Source of the DNA: Hofstenia miamia
Taxonomy: Eukaryota > Xenacoelomorpha > Acoela
Direction of reading: 5' to 3'
DNA: 64,000 nt
NCBI GenBank assembly: GCA_004352715.1
Contig: SCFE01000054.1
Coordinates: forward strand, 1,407,674 to 1,471,673
Each line of letters begins with the position of its first letter. Position 1 is the stretch's first letter. This document shows, piece by piece, positions 32,642-44,035 of the stretch. Below the pieces are notes generated by a model. The model had not been told where the DNA came from. It saw only the letters and a program-made list of their open reading frames with translations, and searched no databases. A program made the position numbers and the translations under genes.

Positions 32642-34010
32642 ACTAAAACTCATATCTTTGTTAGGTTAGATTTTCGAAAAACTGATTGTAATATTGGAAC
32701 TAGTATAGTGAAGGAAATAAGAATAGATATATTAGAATTTATAAATTGACAAATCTAACAAAATATAACTCGTTGGCCAGATATATTTTTGAATCACTTT
32801 AACGTAAACAGATGTACTTCGTCTACTAATTCAATTACAGAAAATTTTAGCAAGAATGATTAAAAGAATTTTTCACAAGTTTAAAGCTGCATAATTTTAT
32901 TGCAAAGTGTGATGTCTGCGTGGCCAAATCTAGTTAAATTGAAATCAGGTTCTCTAATAACTGATAATATCAAACGCTGTTAATATCAAGAGCAAGGTAG
33001 GATAGATTAATAAAATATTTATATGAAACAGATTAAATCTACGATGGATTTTCTATATCGATAATGATGCATAATTTCTCAAATTCCAGTAAACACAACG
33101 TCGTCTTTGATAAATTGAAACATTTCATTGTGAATACATTTTAACTAAAACACCCCATTTTTTCTAAAATGTATCTTAAATTGAAGCATGCTAAGTTTAA
33201 ATTTTTCATTTAAATTTACAGTTATTCAAACTGGGCATGTTATGAAACACATTGAATTTGATATACATAAAGCTTAAAGGAAAGCCCACTGGGTGCATCC
33301 GGATGTTTTATACTAAAGCGAAATAGTGGTCTTACATTAGATCCTATTGCAAAAAAAAATGCTTTGAAACGCTTTTTTTTCATGTAGCTTTTTTAGTTTA
33401 CTTTCAATAAATATTAAATTTTCTTTATATGTGGGTCAATAAGCCTTGAAACTAAGCCCAACATCATTTACAGGGAGCGTTACTTGGGAAAATATTGAAA
33501 CACAACATACTATTTTAACGTAACGAAATTACACTGCATTGTTTTTTCCATTGCTGTTCATATAATGGGAGAGTTTTGTTAATTAAAATTTTGTAGATTA
33601 AGTGCCAGTGAAGGTAAATACTGATGGTTGATTTATTGATGACACATGCCTTAACAACTCATTCTATATGAAAAATATGAGAAGTTACGACTTCTGAAAT
33701 ATGAAATTTAATCCCAATAAATCCGAACAAGATTTTTTGTTTCAAACTCAGCTCTTGTATATAGTAGCCTAAATAATAGAATGTTTATGATGTTTATATA
33801 TTTAAGTTATCATTGGCACACCAATAATGCCATCGGTATATTTAAACGGAACTGCACGTTATATAGATGAAGAAATAAATAAATTAAACTTTCATTTAGG
33901 CAATTTAAGTAATTAACTTCAACTTATTAAATTATGTAACAAAGTGCGTAGGTGCCTTCAATGCTAATTGAATAGTTTCACTTGGCTTAAATTTGCTCTA
34001 AGTTTACTTC
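32637..34010. other. Intron sequence, nothing recognised
   Basis: No coding, repeat-terminus or RNA signal seen. Confidence 0.4.
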
Positions 34011-35036
34011 ATATATCGTCACCCCAATAAAATAATTGCCTAAGTCATTTTTTTCAGATATTGGGATTTTTTGCTAAGTCACTCAGACTGTTCTTTCAAA
34101 ACATTGTACAAATATAAATACAACATCATTGGGACCATTCATTACAAAATATCTTTTGCAGACAGTACTGAGTGGCAGCCACTTCCCCAACGCATCCAGC
34201 TAACACCAGTTGGAAAATGTGTTACTTTGTTTTCACCACGGCTTCCAATTAAGAAAAGAAAATTTGATGACCTACAATTCATGAAGTCCATTATTCCATC
34301 AAATTATCATAACTTTTTTGATTCATTGCTTCATTTGTAAAGAAGGGTTATAGTAATTAATGTGAAATAGCCGTCTTTTTATGTATATTATACCTCAAGT
34401 ATTAAGCCTTAAGCTAGCTTACTGTACATTGCTACTTGTTTTATTCATTATATTTTTTCTAACTGTACAGTCAATAGTACATTGTACTATGTTTTGTTTT
34501 CGAATTGCCTAAGTCACAAGAAAGGTTTGCTCGATTGCCTATGTCAATATGAAATTTGCAATTTTAAGCCAATATTTGTTTTTGCGAACTCTAGTAATAA
34601 CTTAGAAAATAGCATCAAATATTTTTGCTGTATTCATTGTTTATTGGTCTTTGTTGGATTCAAAAACTCTTTGAATTATTTTCCATTATCTTTAACAACT
34701 TCTCTTATCTAAATTTCATATATCGAATTGTATTTCTACCAGAGTTGACCATATTAGTGAGTTTAACACATTCAATTAACATAAACTAGAATATATTTAA
34801 CAGATTTCTTACCAAATTTGAATAATGCCTAAGTAAAAAATCACACCTTCAAAACATTTTTTACTGCTTAAATGATAACAAATAAATAAAAAATATACTT
34901 TTGTAAACTAACAACTTTAACTTTGGCTCAACCGTTAAAAAACATTGCTGATTTGTTTAAAAAACATGTTTTTCTCATTTTTCTCAAAACCTAAAAAATG
35001 GACTTAGGCAATTATTTTATTAGAGTGACGATATAT
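34011..35036. mobile_element. 1 kb DNA element with 36 bp terminal inverted repeats
   Basis: The left end (34011-34046, starting ATATATCGTCACC and ending GCCTAAGTC) and the right end (35001-35036) are inverted complements matching at 34 of 36 positions, with weaker pairing continuing about 9 bases inward. The inner end motif GCCTAAGTC is repeated inside: about 34072 (GCTAAGTCA), 34507 (GCCTAAGTCA), 34537 (GCCTATGTCA) and 34828 (GCCTAAGTA), as if the element carries several protein-binding sites. TA-rich flanks hide any TA target duplication. An open frame at 34059-34340 is described separately. Superfamily unknown. Confidence 0.7.
34059..34340 (+). CDS. ORF inside the 1 kb inverted-repeat element
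   Basis: The frame opens just after TTTTTTTCAG (a plausible acceptor ending 34057) and encodes about 93 residues: SDCSFKTLYKYKYNIIGTIH, then STEWQPLPQRIQLTPVGKCV, LFSPRLPIKKRKFDDL and QFMKSIIPSNYHNFFDSLLHL before TAA. Composition is balanced and protein-like. The basic KKRKFDD followed by 'L..mksiiP..yh.Ff.sL' recalls C-termini of some transposon-encoded proteins, but I cannot name a family. It may be the last exon of a degraded transposase or a captured gene piece. Confidence 0.35.
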   Translation, partial: YWDFLLSHSDCSFKTLYKYKYNIIGTIHYKISFADSTEWQPLPQRIQLTPVGKCVTLFSPRLPIKKRKFDDLQFMKSIIPSNYHNFFDSLLHL

Positions 35037-35070
35037 AGTAAAAAACAATCCTAGTCCTAGCATTGAAAAT

Positions 35071-36158
35071 ACAGTACTAGAAAAAAGAATTTGGCCACCC
35101 ATGATTTGTGATAAATATTTCCAAGAAATGGATGCCAAGAATGTCATAGCTGTTTTTAATTAGATTTGGGGTTGTAGAAAAAGGAATTCATCAATGTTGA
35201 GACGTAATTATCACTGTATATTTAAATCTCAAGGAGAAATGCTACAGTGCTTGTAGGTAGCTAATCTTTTCTTGGAAAAAGTATTCGGTCACTTCAGACC
35301 AAATCAGAAAATCTGCAAAAAAATTTCATTGGTTGAGCTTTTTTCAGTCTATATATATTGAAAATGTCTAATAACAGTTTTTCTGCGCCATATATGATGC
35401 CTGGTTAGTTACCTCTTGCCATCCACGAGATGATTATCCCCAAACATGTGTAAGGGATGAGTCAACATAATATAGCTCGAATTGCAGAGCGACCTCGAAG
35501 TACTGTCGGGGATAACATCAAATGTTTCACTTCTGAAAACATCATTGCTCGAAGCCAACGTCAGGAAGACCAAAGAATCCCTTCAAAACCTCCCAATCAA
35601 CTGTTATGAGCCTTTCAAAGCGAAATCCCAGGAAGACTTCAGAGGAATTACGCAAGGAATGGGTCACCTGGTGATAGCAAGAACTGTGGGAAATATTCTG
35701 AAGAAGTACTTAATTGGGACTTTCTTGGCACCCAAAAAACATTCTTAACCTCAAAGCAAAGATTACGCCGGGTGAGGTAGGCCAATCTAATGAGAGACAA
35801 TTCATATGAACATTGGTCTAATGTTATACTTTCAGATGAATCAAGATTTGCGCTATACTAATCGAAAGACATGTTGATAAAGAGACCAACTGGGCAGAAT
35901 TTTAGATTCTTGCCTCAACTTACTCGAAAACCATCAATTATGGTGGGAAGCCTTTAATGGTATGGGGTGCAATATAGAAGTATGGCTTTCGCAAGATCAC
36001 ATCACTGGTACTCTCCTAAGCTCTTAATATGCTCCGATTCTAGAAAAGGAACTCTTGTCACTCCTTACAAGTGATTCAATATATCAGCAGGATAGTGCTC
36101 CATGTCATACCTCAAAAGAAATGAAAAACTACTTCCACAATAATGAGGTTGCTATACT
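35071..36158 (+). pseudogene. Tc1-like element with IR/DR-type end, broken transposase
   Basis: The left end CAGTACTAGAAAAAAGAATTTG follows a TA (35069-35070). A related block, AAAAAGTATTCGGTCAC, recurs at about 35276, giving the two direct repeats per long inverted repeat known from Sleeping Beauty-type elements. From ATG at 35364, pieces in shifting frames read GMSQHNIARIAERPRSTVGD (helix-turn-helix), LTSKQRLRRVR, HWSNVILSDESRFALY (first Asp), a MVWG-like stretch and YQQDSAPCHTSKEMK (second Asp). Several stops and frameshifts are present. The third catalytic residue and the right end fall in the 507-N gap that starts at 36159. Confidence 0.8.
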
Positions 36159-36665
36159 NNNNNNNNNNNNNNNNNNNNNNNNNNNNNNNNNNNNNNNNNN
36201 NNNNNNNNNNNNNNNNNNNNNNNNNNNNNNNNNNNNNNNNNNNNNNNNNNNNNNNNNNNNNNNNNNNNNNNNNNNNNNNNNNNNNNNNNNNNNNNNNNNN
36301 NNNNNNNNNNNNNNNNNNNNNNNNNNNNNNNNNNNNNNNNNNNNNNNNNNNNNNNNNNNNNNNNNNNNNNNNNNNNNNNNNNNNNNNNNNNNNNNNNNNN
36401 NNNNNNNNNNNNNNNNNNNNNNNNNNNNNNNNNNNNNNNNNNNNNNNNNNNNNNNNNNNNNNNNNNNNNNNNNNNNNNNNNNNNNNNNNNNNNNNNNNNN
36501 NNNNNNNNNNNNNNNNNNNNNNNNNNNNNNNNNNNNNNNNNNNNNNNNNNNNNNNNNNNNNNNNNNNNNNNNNNNNNNNNNNNNNNNNNNNNNNNNNNNN
36601 NNNNNNNNNNNNNNNNNNNNNNNNNNNNNNNNNNNNNNNNNNNNNNNNNNNNNNNNNNNNNNNNN
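36159..36665. other. Assembly gap (507 N) within the Tc1-like element
   Basis: The gap begins in the transposase coding remnant just after the second catalytic motif; the right flank shows no Tc1 end. Confidence 0.95.
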
Positions 36666-38387
36666 TTCCTTAAAGATATTTTTAATGACCTTCAATTAAC
36701 TATAATTTATTTCAATACATATTTAGTTACAATTTTTAATGGAATAGCTAAAATTTCGAACTATTAATGATTTACTATTCAGCATTTTGCATTTCCAGTC
36801 ATGCAGAGAATCTTTTTTAAAGTTTTATTAAGACAACAAGTATGCAAGACACATAGTCTTCATATTTTCCTCGTTATCTAAAAACTACTAAGAATTGATT
36901 CAAAGGTTTTGATGGAATACTTTTAGATTCTGAAGTTCAAAACTTTGTAAAAAATTGGTTCCAACGCCACAATTGAATAATCAACTCATAATAGGACTGA
37001 GTTCAATAGACAAAAAATCAGAACAACTATATAACTCAATTTTGTACAGTTTTAAACAGGACAATAAATCGCTATTTTCAGTGGCGGAGCGTGGGCCACA
37101 TTGCCTAGTGTGCGGTGCAGAATTGCTAGTTGCTCGGCTTGGTTTCGTCATTATATTTATATAAAAATACGTCAATTCTGAATCGAAACTTTTAAAATTT
37201 ATAATGGAAGTCTCTGCAGTCAATGACTGCGTGAAAACCGGGGTTTCGGCTCGGTTTACCGTCGAACTCTAGCAGTCAATGCTTGAACTTGAAGTCATCC
37301 ATAATATGATTAAATGTATAATTTTTTAAATACTCTACACCAACGTAAAATATGATTCAAATGAATATTTTTAAAATCAGATATTAAGTAAAATATTTGA
37401 AATGGACATGAACAGTACGTGATCAGACAAATTTTTCAATTTCAACCAAGATCAGGAGTCATTTGCAGAAATAGATGATCCACCAGAGATGGATAATCGG
37501 ATTCAACATTTTAAGATCCGATCCACATCCGAAACTTCAAGATCCGGATTCTATCCGAATTTTTAAAAAATTTAAGTTTTCAATACGAAACGGATCCGAA
37601 TTTAAATAAGTATTCTAACAATAAACAAACAAACTTAAAAAATATTTGTTTTTTTGCAAATAGAAAATTTTAAGTGGTTCAACACAATCTTGAGATAAAA
37701 AATGGACACATATGTACGAAATAGTGAATGCAAATCAACTTATTCGTAAGCTTTGTAATAATCTAGTTCCTAAAATTGTCATCCTAAAACTATAATCATA
37801 CTATATATTTATAGATTTAAATAGTTGAGTTTCTTATAGTATTATCTCCCGTATCAATGTTTCATATCAAAATTCAAAAATAACCACTTTGCAATGTCAC
37901 TATGAATTGAAGTTGTTTCAAAGAAGAAATTTACTTCAAAATTACAGCTAAAGCGATGAAAAGAAGAATATCACAAATAATGGCAAATTAAAGAATAACC
38001 CCAAAATTTATATTGCAAGACATTAAAAAATTGTTGTAGATTGTATTAAAATCGGTGATAGAACAATCAATTTTTCAAACAATATTTGAGATTTAAGTAT
38101 AAATTTTAAATTTTACTGAAATTTGATCAAAAATTTTGAATTATATAGCAGCAAGATTAAATAAATTAACACCCTGTTAATAGTATGCTGAGTTCCAAAG
38201 ACAAAATTTTTGTATTAGTGATTTAATAATGACAAACCTTCTGAGTAATAAGTTGATCCTGGCATTGCAAGTTGCTTAGAGATAATATTTAAATGAGATT
38301 GAAGGGCATCCCAAATTATATCAATATTTTTACATTTTGCAGTGCTTGCAAAAGCTAAGGTACTCCGATACTATCTGTGCGACCCAC
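36666..38387. other. Intron with isolated hAT-like ends
   Basis: CAGTGGCGGAGCGTGGGCC at 37079 looks like one hAT terminus; a partner was not found. At 37487-37620, ATGGATAATCGGATTC followed by repeated GATCCGAA motifs looks like the end of another element (a similar TTCGAAT-rich block lies at about 24850). No gene. Confidence 0.3.
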
Positions 38388-38668
38388 CTAACCATATACA
38401 GGCATTATTAAGGCGGACTAAGAAACTATGTTTCTTGTTGGCAGAAAACATTAGTAAGATAATGCTCATATCCCACAGCTTTTGTCTAGCATTGATCAGC
38501 CCCTTTGCAGGCTCATAAACACGTTCATCCAGGCCAGGGCTGCGTGTTGTGCACATGACACAATTTGGGCTTGTCTGCTTCAGCCACTAAAATAGTCTAA
38601 TAAATTAGAATAAAGCCCACTCTCCCAACATTTGTTGTAGCTTAAAACCACACTAGCCAATGTATGTA
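38388..38668 (+). repeat. Dispersed repeat, copy 2 (partner at 29283)
   Basis: Same family and orientation as 29283-29575, with more small deletions (for example the segment between the TTTGCA and GCTCATAAACACG blocks). It lies inside the proposed intron, whereas copy 1 lies just upstream of the main exon. Confidence 0.65.
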
Positions 38669-38736
38669 CATGTAGAACTTCCAAAAGTTTCTCTATTTTT
38701 ATTGATGTTTGCTTGGCGGGGAATTAACTGAAAGTC

Positions 38737-38979
38737 GTGAGACGTTTGATTTCTCACTCGAGGTGCGGTGATCATTAGCGCACCCCTCGAAATGATCTAT
38801 TTCCATTTCGTGAACCAATCAATAACGTTCGGCGACAAATGTAGGATGCAATTTCAATGATTACGCTTAATTTCGTAGTGTGCGTTAATATGAACGCACA
38901 CCTTGCTCTTCTAATATCTATTGAAGTGTGGATGTCGCAATACCTAGTTATTGCGACATTCACAATTGAAGTAACTAGG
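38737..38979. other. Cluster of at least four short hairpins
   Basis: Consecutive inverted repeats in about 240 bases: GTGAGA/TCTCAC (38737-38757); TCGAGG-TGCG pairing with CGCA-CC-CCTCGA (38758-38790, 10 pairs with a 2-base bulge); GTGTGCGTT/AACGCACAC around AATATG (38878-38901, 9 pairs); ATGTCGCAATA/TATTGCGACAT (38932-38958, 11 pairs); and CCTAGTTA/TAACTAGG (38943-38979) overlapping the previous one. The region is less AT-rich than its surroundings and runs into a 1000-N gap. Function unknown: foldback element, structured RNA or repeat end are all possible. Confidence 0.55.
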
Positions 38980-39979
38980 NNNNNNNNNNNNNNNNNNNNN
39001 NNNNNNNNNNNNNNNNNNNNNNNNNNNNNNNNNNNNNNNNNNNNNNNNNNNNNNNNNNNNNNNNNNNNNNNNNNNNNNNNNNNNNNNNNNNNNNNNNNNN
39101 NNNNNNNNNNNNNNNNNNNNNNNNNNNNNNNNNNNNNNNNNNNNNNNNNNNNNNNNNNNNNNNNNNNNNNNNNNNNNNNNNNNNNNNNNNNNNNNNNNNN
39201 NNNNNNNNNNNNNNNNNNNNNNNNNNNNNNNNNNNNNNNNNNNNNNNNNNNNNNNNNNNNNNNNNNNNNNNNNNNNNNNNNNNNNNNNNNNNNNNNNNNN
39301 NNNNNNNNNNNNNNNNNNNNNNNNNNNNNNNNNNNNNNNNNNNNNNNNNNNNNNNNNNNNNNNNNNNNNNNNNNNNNNNNNNNNNNNNNNNNNNNNNNNN
39401 NNNNNNNNNNNNNNNNNNNNNNNNNNNNNNNNNNNNNNNNNNNNNNNNNNNNNNNNNNNNNNNNNNNNNNNNNNNNNNNNNNNNNNNNNNNNNNNNNNNN
39501 NNNNNNNNNNNNNNNNNNNNNNNNNNNNNNNNNNNNNNNNNNNNNNNNNNNNNNNNNNNNNNNNNNNNNNNNNNNNNNNNNNNNNNNNNNNNNNNNNNNN
39601 NNNNNNNNNNNNNNNNNNNNNNNNNNNNNNNNNNNNNNNNNNNNNNNNNNNNNNNNNNNNNNNNNNNNNNNNNNNNNNNNNNNNNNNNNNNNNNNNNNNN
39701 NNNNNNNNNNNNNNNNNNNNNNNNNNNNNNNNNNNNNNNNNNNNNNNNNNNNNNNNNNNNNNNNNNNNNNNNNNNNNNNNNNNNNNNNNNNNNNNNNNNN
39801 NNNNNNNNNNNNNNNNNNNNNNNNNNNNNNNNNNNNNNNNNNNNNNNNNNNNNNNNNNNNNNNNNNNNNNNNNNNNNNNNNNNNNNNNNNNNNNNNNNNN
39901 NNNNNNNNNNNNNNNNNNNNNNNNNNNNNNNNNNNNNNNNNNNNNNNNNNNNNNNNNNNNNNNNNNNNNNNNNNNNNNN
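38980..39979. other. Assembly gap (1000 N)
   Basis: Exactly 1000 N, so probably a default-size scaffold join of unknown true length. Confidence 0.95.
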
Positions 39980-40560
39980 AATTGAGTATTATTTATTATT
40001 ATTTAATAGCTTTATTTAACACTGTATGCACATACATGAATATATACATATATATACAATATTTACATATATATATATATATATACAAACATGAATTACA
40101 CAAAGGCTAAAATATGCTACAACTATAAATTAAAATTAACTAAAAACAAATAAAAACAAAAAAACAAAATATTTACAGAACGCTAAAAATTTAAATATTT
40201 TCGCCAAGAGTTTGTTTTATCTGAGTAACCATATTTATATTTGACTGAGTTAATATTTAATCACAAATATTAATTCCAAATTTTGGAAGTATAGAGCAAT
40301 ATGCATGCAAAAATGGATTATTTGGTTTCCCATGTAAAGTAGATGTCAAGATATGTAAACTAGTATCAAGAATTGTCTTCTAAAAGGAAAAACTACTCGC
40401 ATATTTTTCAAAAAAGAATGAATTTGAAGATCGTTTTAATCAATGACGTACTTGGATTTTATTTAAAGGAAACAATCAATAAAATTTTGTGTGGGCGGCT
40501 GATAATTTTGTCAATGGTTTTTCCATTAAATTTTCCATATTCATATACAATAGTTTATAC
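39980..40560 (-). pseudogene. Possible LINE 3' end, degenerate
   Basis: On the minus strand a broken frame reads ILDTSLHILTSTLHGKPNNP, FLHAYCSILPKFGINIC, a stop, then ILTQSNINMVTQIKQTLGEN. It is followed by GTGTTAAATAAAGCTATTAA and a TAATAATAAATAATA tail at about 39985-40020. A polyadenylation signal followed by a short TAA-type tail suits a LINE 3' end. The coding remnant was not matched to a family. Confidence 0.3.
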
Positions 40561-42028
40561 AAACATATAGTTGTAAAATGTTTTTAACAATTTGCATAGT
40601 TATATGGGTTTTTTGAAACGAGTTTTATTAAAAACTATTTAAACAGTTTAAATATGATGTCTTTTTCTTGATTATGAGCTTAATATTGATGTATCAACTT
40701 AAAAGTATATCAGAGGTAATAAGTATGAAGGGTTCTGATCAGCTGTATGATGAACTTAGGCATTTTCAATTTAGCCCCCGTGAGAAATAAATAGGCGTGC
40801 ATAATTGGATCTTGAACATCATGAGTGTTATATATAAAATTCAAAAAAATATTATGGTTGGAAAGATTTGAAAATTCATAAAACGTAGAAATTTTTGTGA
40901 TGATTTGGGATTTTCTAGATTGATTATTATGATTTCCAGATTTTTACACAATGACAATTTTAGGAAAAACAACTTAATTATCCTAGAACAGCAATCGAAG
41001 AGTAAATGAATTTTTTCATAAGGCAAGACAAAAGCTTGAGAGAAGTCCTAATTGTGATACTACAAAACGAGCCTTTTTTATTCGTCAGTAGTATGAAATA
41101 AGTCTCACTAGAGAATAGAGAAAGGCGGACATACCACATTTAACAGAGCTGTTAATAGTAATATTTCCACATTTGGATGCATAATCTTTGCCATTATTTG
41201 CAATAAGTCGAGGAAGATAGCGTACACTAGAGAGTGACATCGGGTACTCGAATAAACCTGCCCCAATTTCGGATTTTCGAGGCGAGTACAGAGCGCGGGA
41301 ATTACCAGCAAAGCTTAGAGGGGAACTGATCAAAACGTTATTGATGTTAATCAGAATTCCATTTGAGAATGATTCAAGACATTAAGTAATACGAATGAAT
41401 GACTATAGATAACCTTAACTCAAAGTCTTCTTTGAATTGTGGATATAGTATTAGATTGGGTTCGCGTCAATGCTAAGCCCATATTGTCACTTACAACTTT
41501 TTGCACCCCAAACAAATGTTTGTCATTAATGTGATAGAACAAAGAAATCTAGAAAATCGAGGCTTATTGTCTTTCTTCCAACTAAGAATGTAAAAATAGC
41601 AACTTAAATCAAAGAGTTAGCTGTTTGTAGCTGAATGACTGTCATCCTAAGAATAGAATTAACAAAAAATTTTACATAAATTTAAGGTTAAATAAAATCA
41701 AACCAAAAAATTTATCTATAAAGTTTTTGCGAAATTTGTAATAATAACAACACAAGAAGGTGTGAACAAAGTTGTGTGTACGCTCAGTTTTGGAACAGTA
41801 CTGTGCTATATAAATGTATTAATTATTGCATATTATAGTCAACGAAATTTTTGTTTCCTCAACAATTTGTTAAACGATTGAAACAATTTGTCTCCAAAAA
41901 CATTTCATTCAAAGAGGTTTAGTCTAAGATGCATCTTACAAAGAAAAATATTTATATTTTTTGCCGTACTGGAGTCGTGCTTGAATTTTTTCTAAATTTC
42001 TTGCCGAAAAATCAAGGCACCCTTCCAA
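40561..42028. other. Intron; one GC-richer block unexplained
   Basis: Bases 41094-41340 are less AT-rich than the surroundings and stay open in two minus-strand frames, one ending CPPFSIL and another containing FAGNSRALYSPRKSEIGAG. No family signature was recognised; it may be a transposon piece or lost exon. The rest shows nothing. Confidence 0.3.
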
Positions 42029-43389
42029 CAGAGTTGGAACCGGTTCGACTCGACCGGTCGGGTCAGGATTATTGTCATGCTGGTTGACCGGTGTTTACAT
42101 GGGCAAATACTGAGAGCTGCTAGTAGACCTGAGGCAGTGTCAGTGCAAAACTACTAAAATAATGGTGGTTAGTGATTGTGATAAAATATTTTTTGCAAAC
42201 CACCACTGATTAATCCCGCGTTTTTATTTGCTTAAAGTGCATTTGTAACTGATGCACCCTTTCTTGATAACAGCTATTACTTAGGAACGTGTAGCTAAAA
42301 TTGATGAAAAACGCAAGGCAACTATAAAAGTTTTGGCTTTGGTTGCATTCTTTAGATGTGAAGAAGAAAGCTTTGTTTTTTACGTGCTAAAGAGTGAGAT
42401 CATGCACATAATACCAAAACTGTTGACATCATTTTAAAAGTCCTTTTCATTTTTAAGTGCGAAGCAGAATTCGGCAATGACTTGGCCCGCTCACCAAATA
42501 ATAGTGGTCGGTAAATGCAAGATTTTCTATTTTAGCGGCATTTTGCAAGTCAGAATTTTCTTTATTGTCCAAATTTCGATGCCAAAGTTTGATAACAACA
42601 AAATTGTTTACTGTCTTCACATTATTTTTTGTAATAAATTGAACTAGAGTTCTATATATTGGATTTATTTTTGCAGTTAAACTACATGTATAACAGTGGT
42701 TAAGTGGCCAAAATTTGACCGCTACTGCCAAATACCGGCTTGAATTTTATGTTTATTGCCCGACAACCGGCATTGACAATAAACTAGTCCTAACAGACAG
42801 CTAGAGATTTCATGATACAGGTAGTAATTTGATGTATGGTTCTGCAAAATGCATATCACATTCTTTTGCGTTGAGTGCTTTGTAATATAGATACAAACAG
42901 TCCTTTCAGTTCTGGAAGTCCAATCATTCTAGTTTCCACACCTCAGCCCAATTTCCCGCAAAGTATTCATGATACCAGCCTCAACGTTTTCCACACCTCA
43001 GCCCAATTTCCCGCAAAGTATTCATGATACCAGCCTCAACGTCTCATCGAAAGGACAATTTCTTAATGAAAATCGTACTCTTTTAAAAAGAGATGCCGTT
43101 AAAGTATTTGTAGTCTTAAAAAGAGCAAGATTTAACAAAGTTATCTAGAATCTTAATCTGTACTGAGTTGCGTACTTAGCAAATTTGAGAAATATTCCAA
43201 TTTGAGAATATAGCCTTTTCAGGAATTAAATTGCATGTGTTTTTTCTCTTAGTTTTAAGAAATTGTCCCCATTGTGTCGTAATATCAAATTCTGGGCGCC
43301 GATCAAAACCGGTTAAAATTCTGAAAAAACAGAGGTGTTGATCGGCCGGTTACAGCCGGTATAGGAAAAGCCTAGCCGGTTCAGTACTG
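42029..43389. mobile_element. CCGGTT-rich hAT-like ends
   Basis: The left block starts CAGAGTTGGAACCGGTTCGA and the right block, read inverted, starts CAGTACTGAACCGGCTAGGC. Both have CAG starts and repeated ACCGGT motifs for about 90 bases. They may be the two ends of one ~1.36 kb element, but the flanking 8-mers (CCTTCCAA and TTTACGCT) do not match, so they may belong to different copies. Similar CCGGTT blocks occur at 54.7 and 55.35 kb. Confidence 0.4.
42933..43042. repeat. 55 bp tandem duplication (two copies)
   Basis: A 55-base unit starting TTTCCACACCTCAGCCCAAT and ending CCAGCCTCAACGT is repeated head to tail at 42933-42987 and 42988-43042 with essentially no divergence, so the duplication is recent or an assembly stutter. 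Confidence 0.85.
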
Positions 43390-43496
43390 TTTACGCTACT
43401 TAATTTTACTATTAGTGCTCAAGTGGACTAATTCAAAGTTTTGATCTTGTTATCATTGGCTTCTCACCAATGTAGAAAATGATTTCAGTGTTTTGA

Positions 43497-43688
43497 AATT
43501 GCATTGATAACCTAAGTTCTTCTGATTTGCAATTTTCCCTTCTTTTCAATGACAGAATGACAGTAAACATCATTCTTAGGGCTATGCCTTCAATCTTAGC
43601 GGCAGAACGAGATTTTTCGGGTGTAAAATTGTTGTCAGAGACGCATAAAGCATTAATTACATCAAAACATTGTAAAATTATTTACTAG
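43497..43688 (+). pseudogene. hAT transposase dimerisation-domain remnant
   Basis: An in-frame piece of about 63 codons ending at TAG 43686-43688 reads DNLSSSDLQFSLLFNDRMTV, then NIILRAMPSILAAERDFSGV, then KLLSETHKALITSKHCKIIY. 'mPs..aAERdFSg.k.l....ka.l...' corresponds to the hAT C-terminal dimerisation block ('iPatSaasERvFS.ag.i....R..L'). Upstream, ENDFSVLKLH may be its continuation, interrupted by stops. It lies ~110 bases beyond the CCGGTT right block, so it probably comes from a larger, related hAT copy. Confidence 0.55.
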
Positions 43689-44035
43689 TTCGAGTTAAAA
43701 AAATTGTCAATTGGATATGGTGATTTTCTTATCAACTAAAAACTGAATTTCTTATTCTCAACACTTGTTGATATTTCGCATATTATTGAACTATATATTT
43801 TTACGGATTATCATAGCCATAAAATACTACAAACACACCCTACAAATAAAAAAAGACGAAAAAATTAATATTTAGTTTATATTAATAGTATATATAAATT
43901 ATATAAGAGTGTCGGACTTATATATAAAATTCTATCAAAGAGCTCTTGCATTTGATTTTTTGAATGTAGTGACGAAGATTCATTACCTTAAGAAACCTCA
44001 ATGATTAAGGTTAGAGCTAGTGGTGTCAAATTGAA
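43689..44035. other. No feature recognised
   Basis: AT-rich intron sequence. Confidence 0.4.

Noticed and set aside
42029-43389. A single hAT element with confirmed borders
   Set aside because: The two CCGGTT-rich ends look alike, but the flanking 8-mers differ, so I kept it only as possible ends and not as a proven element.
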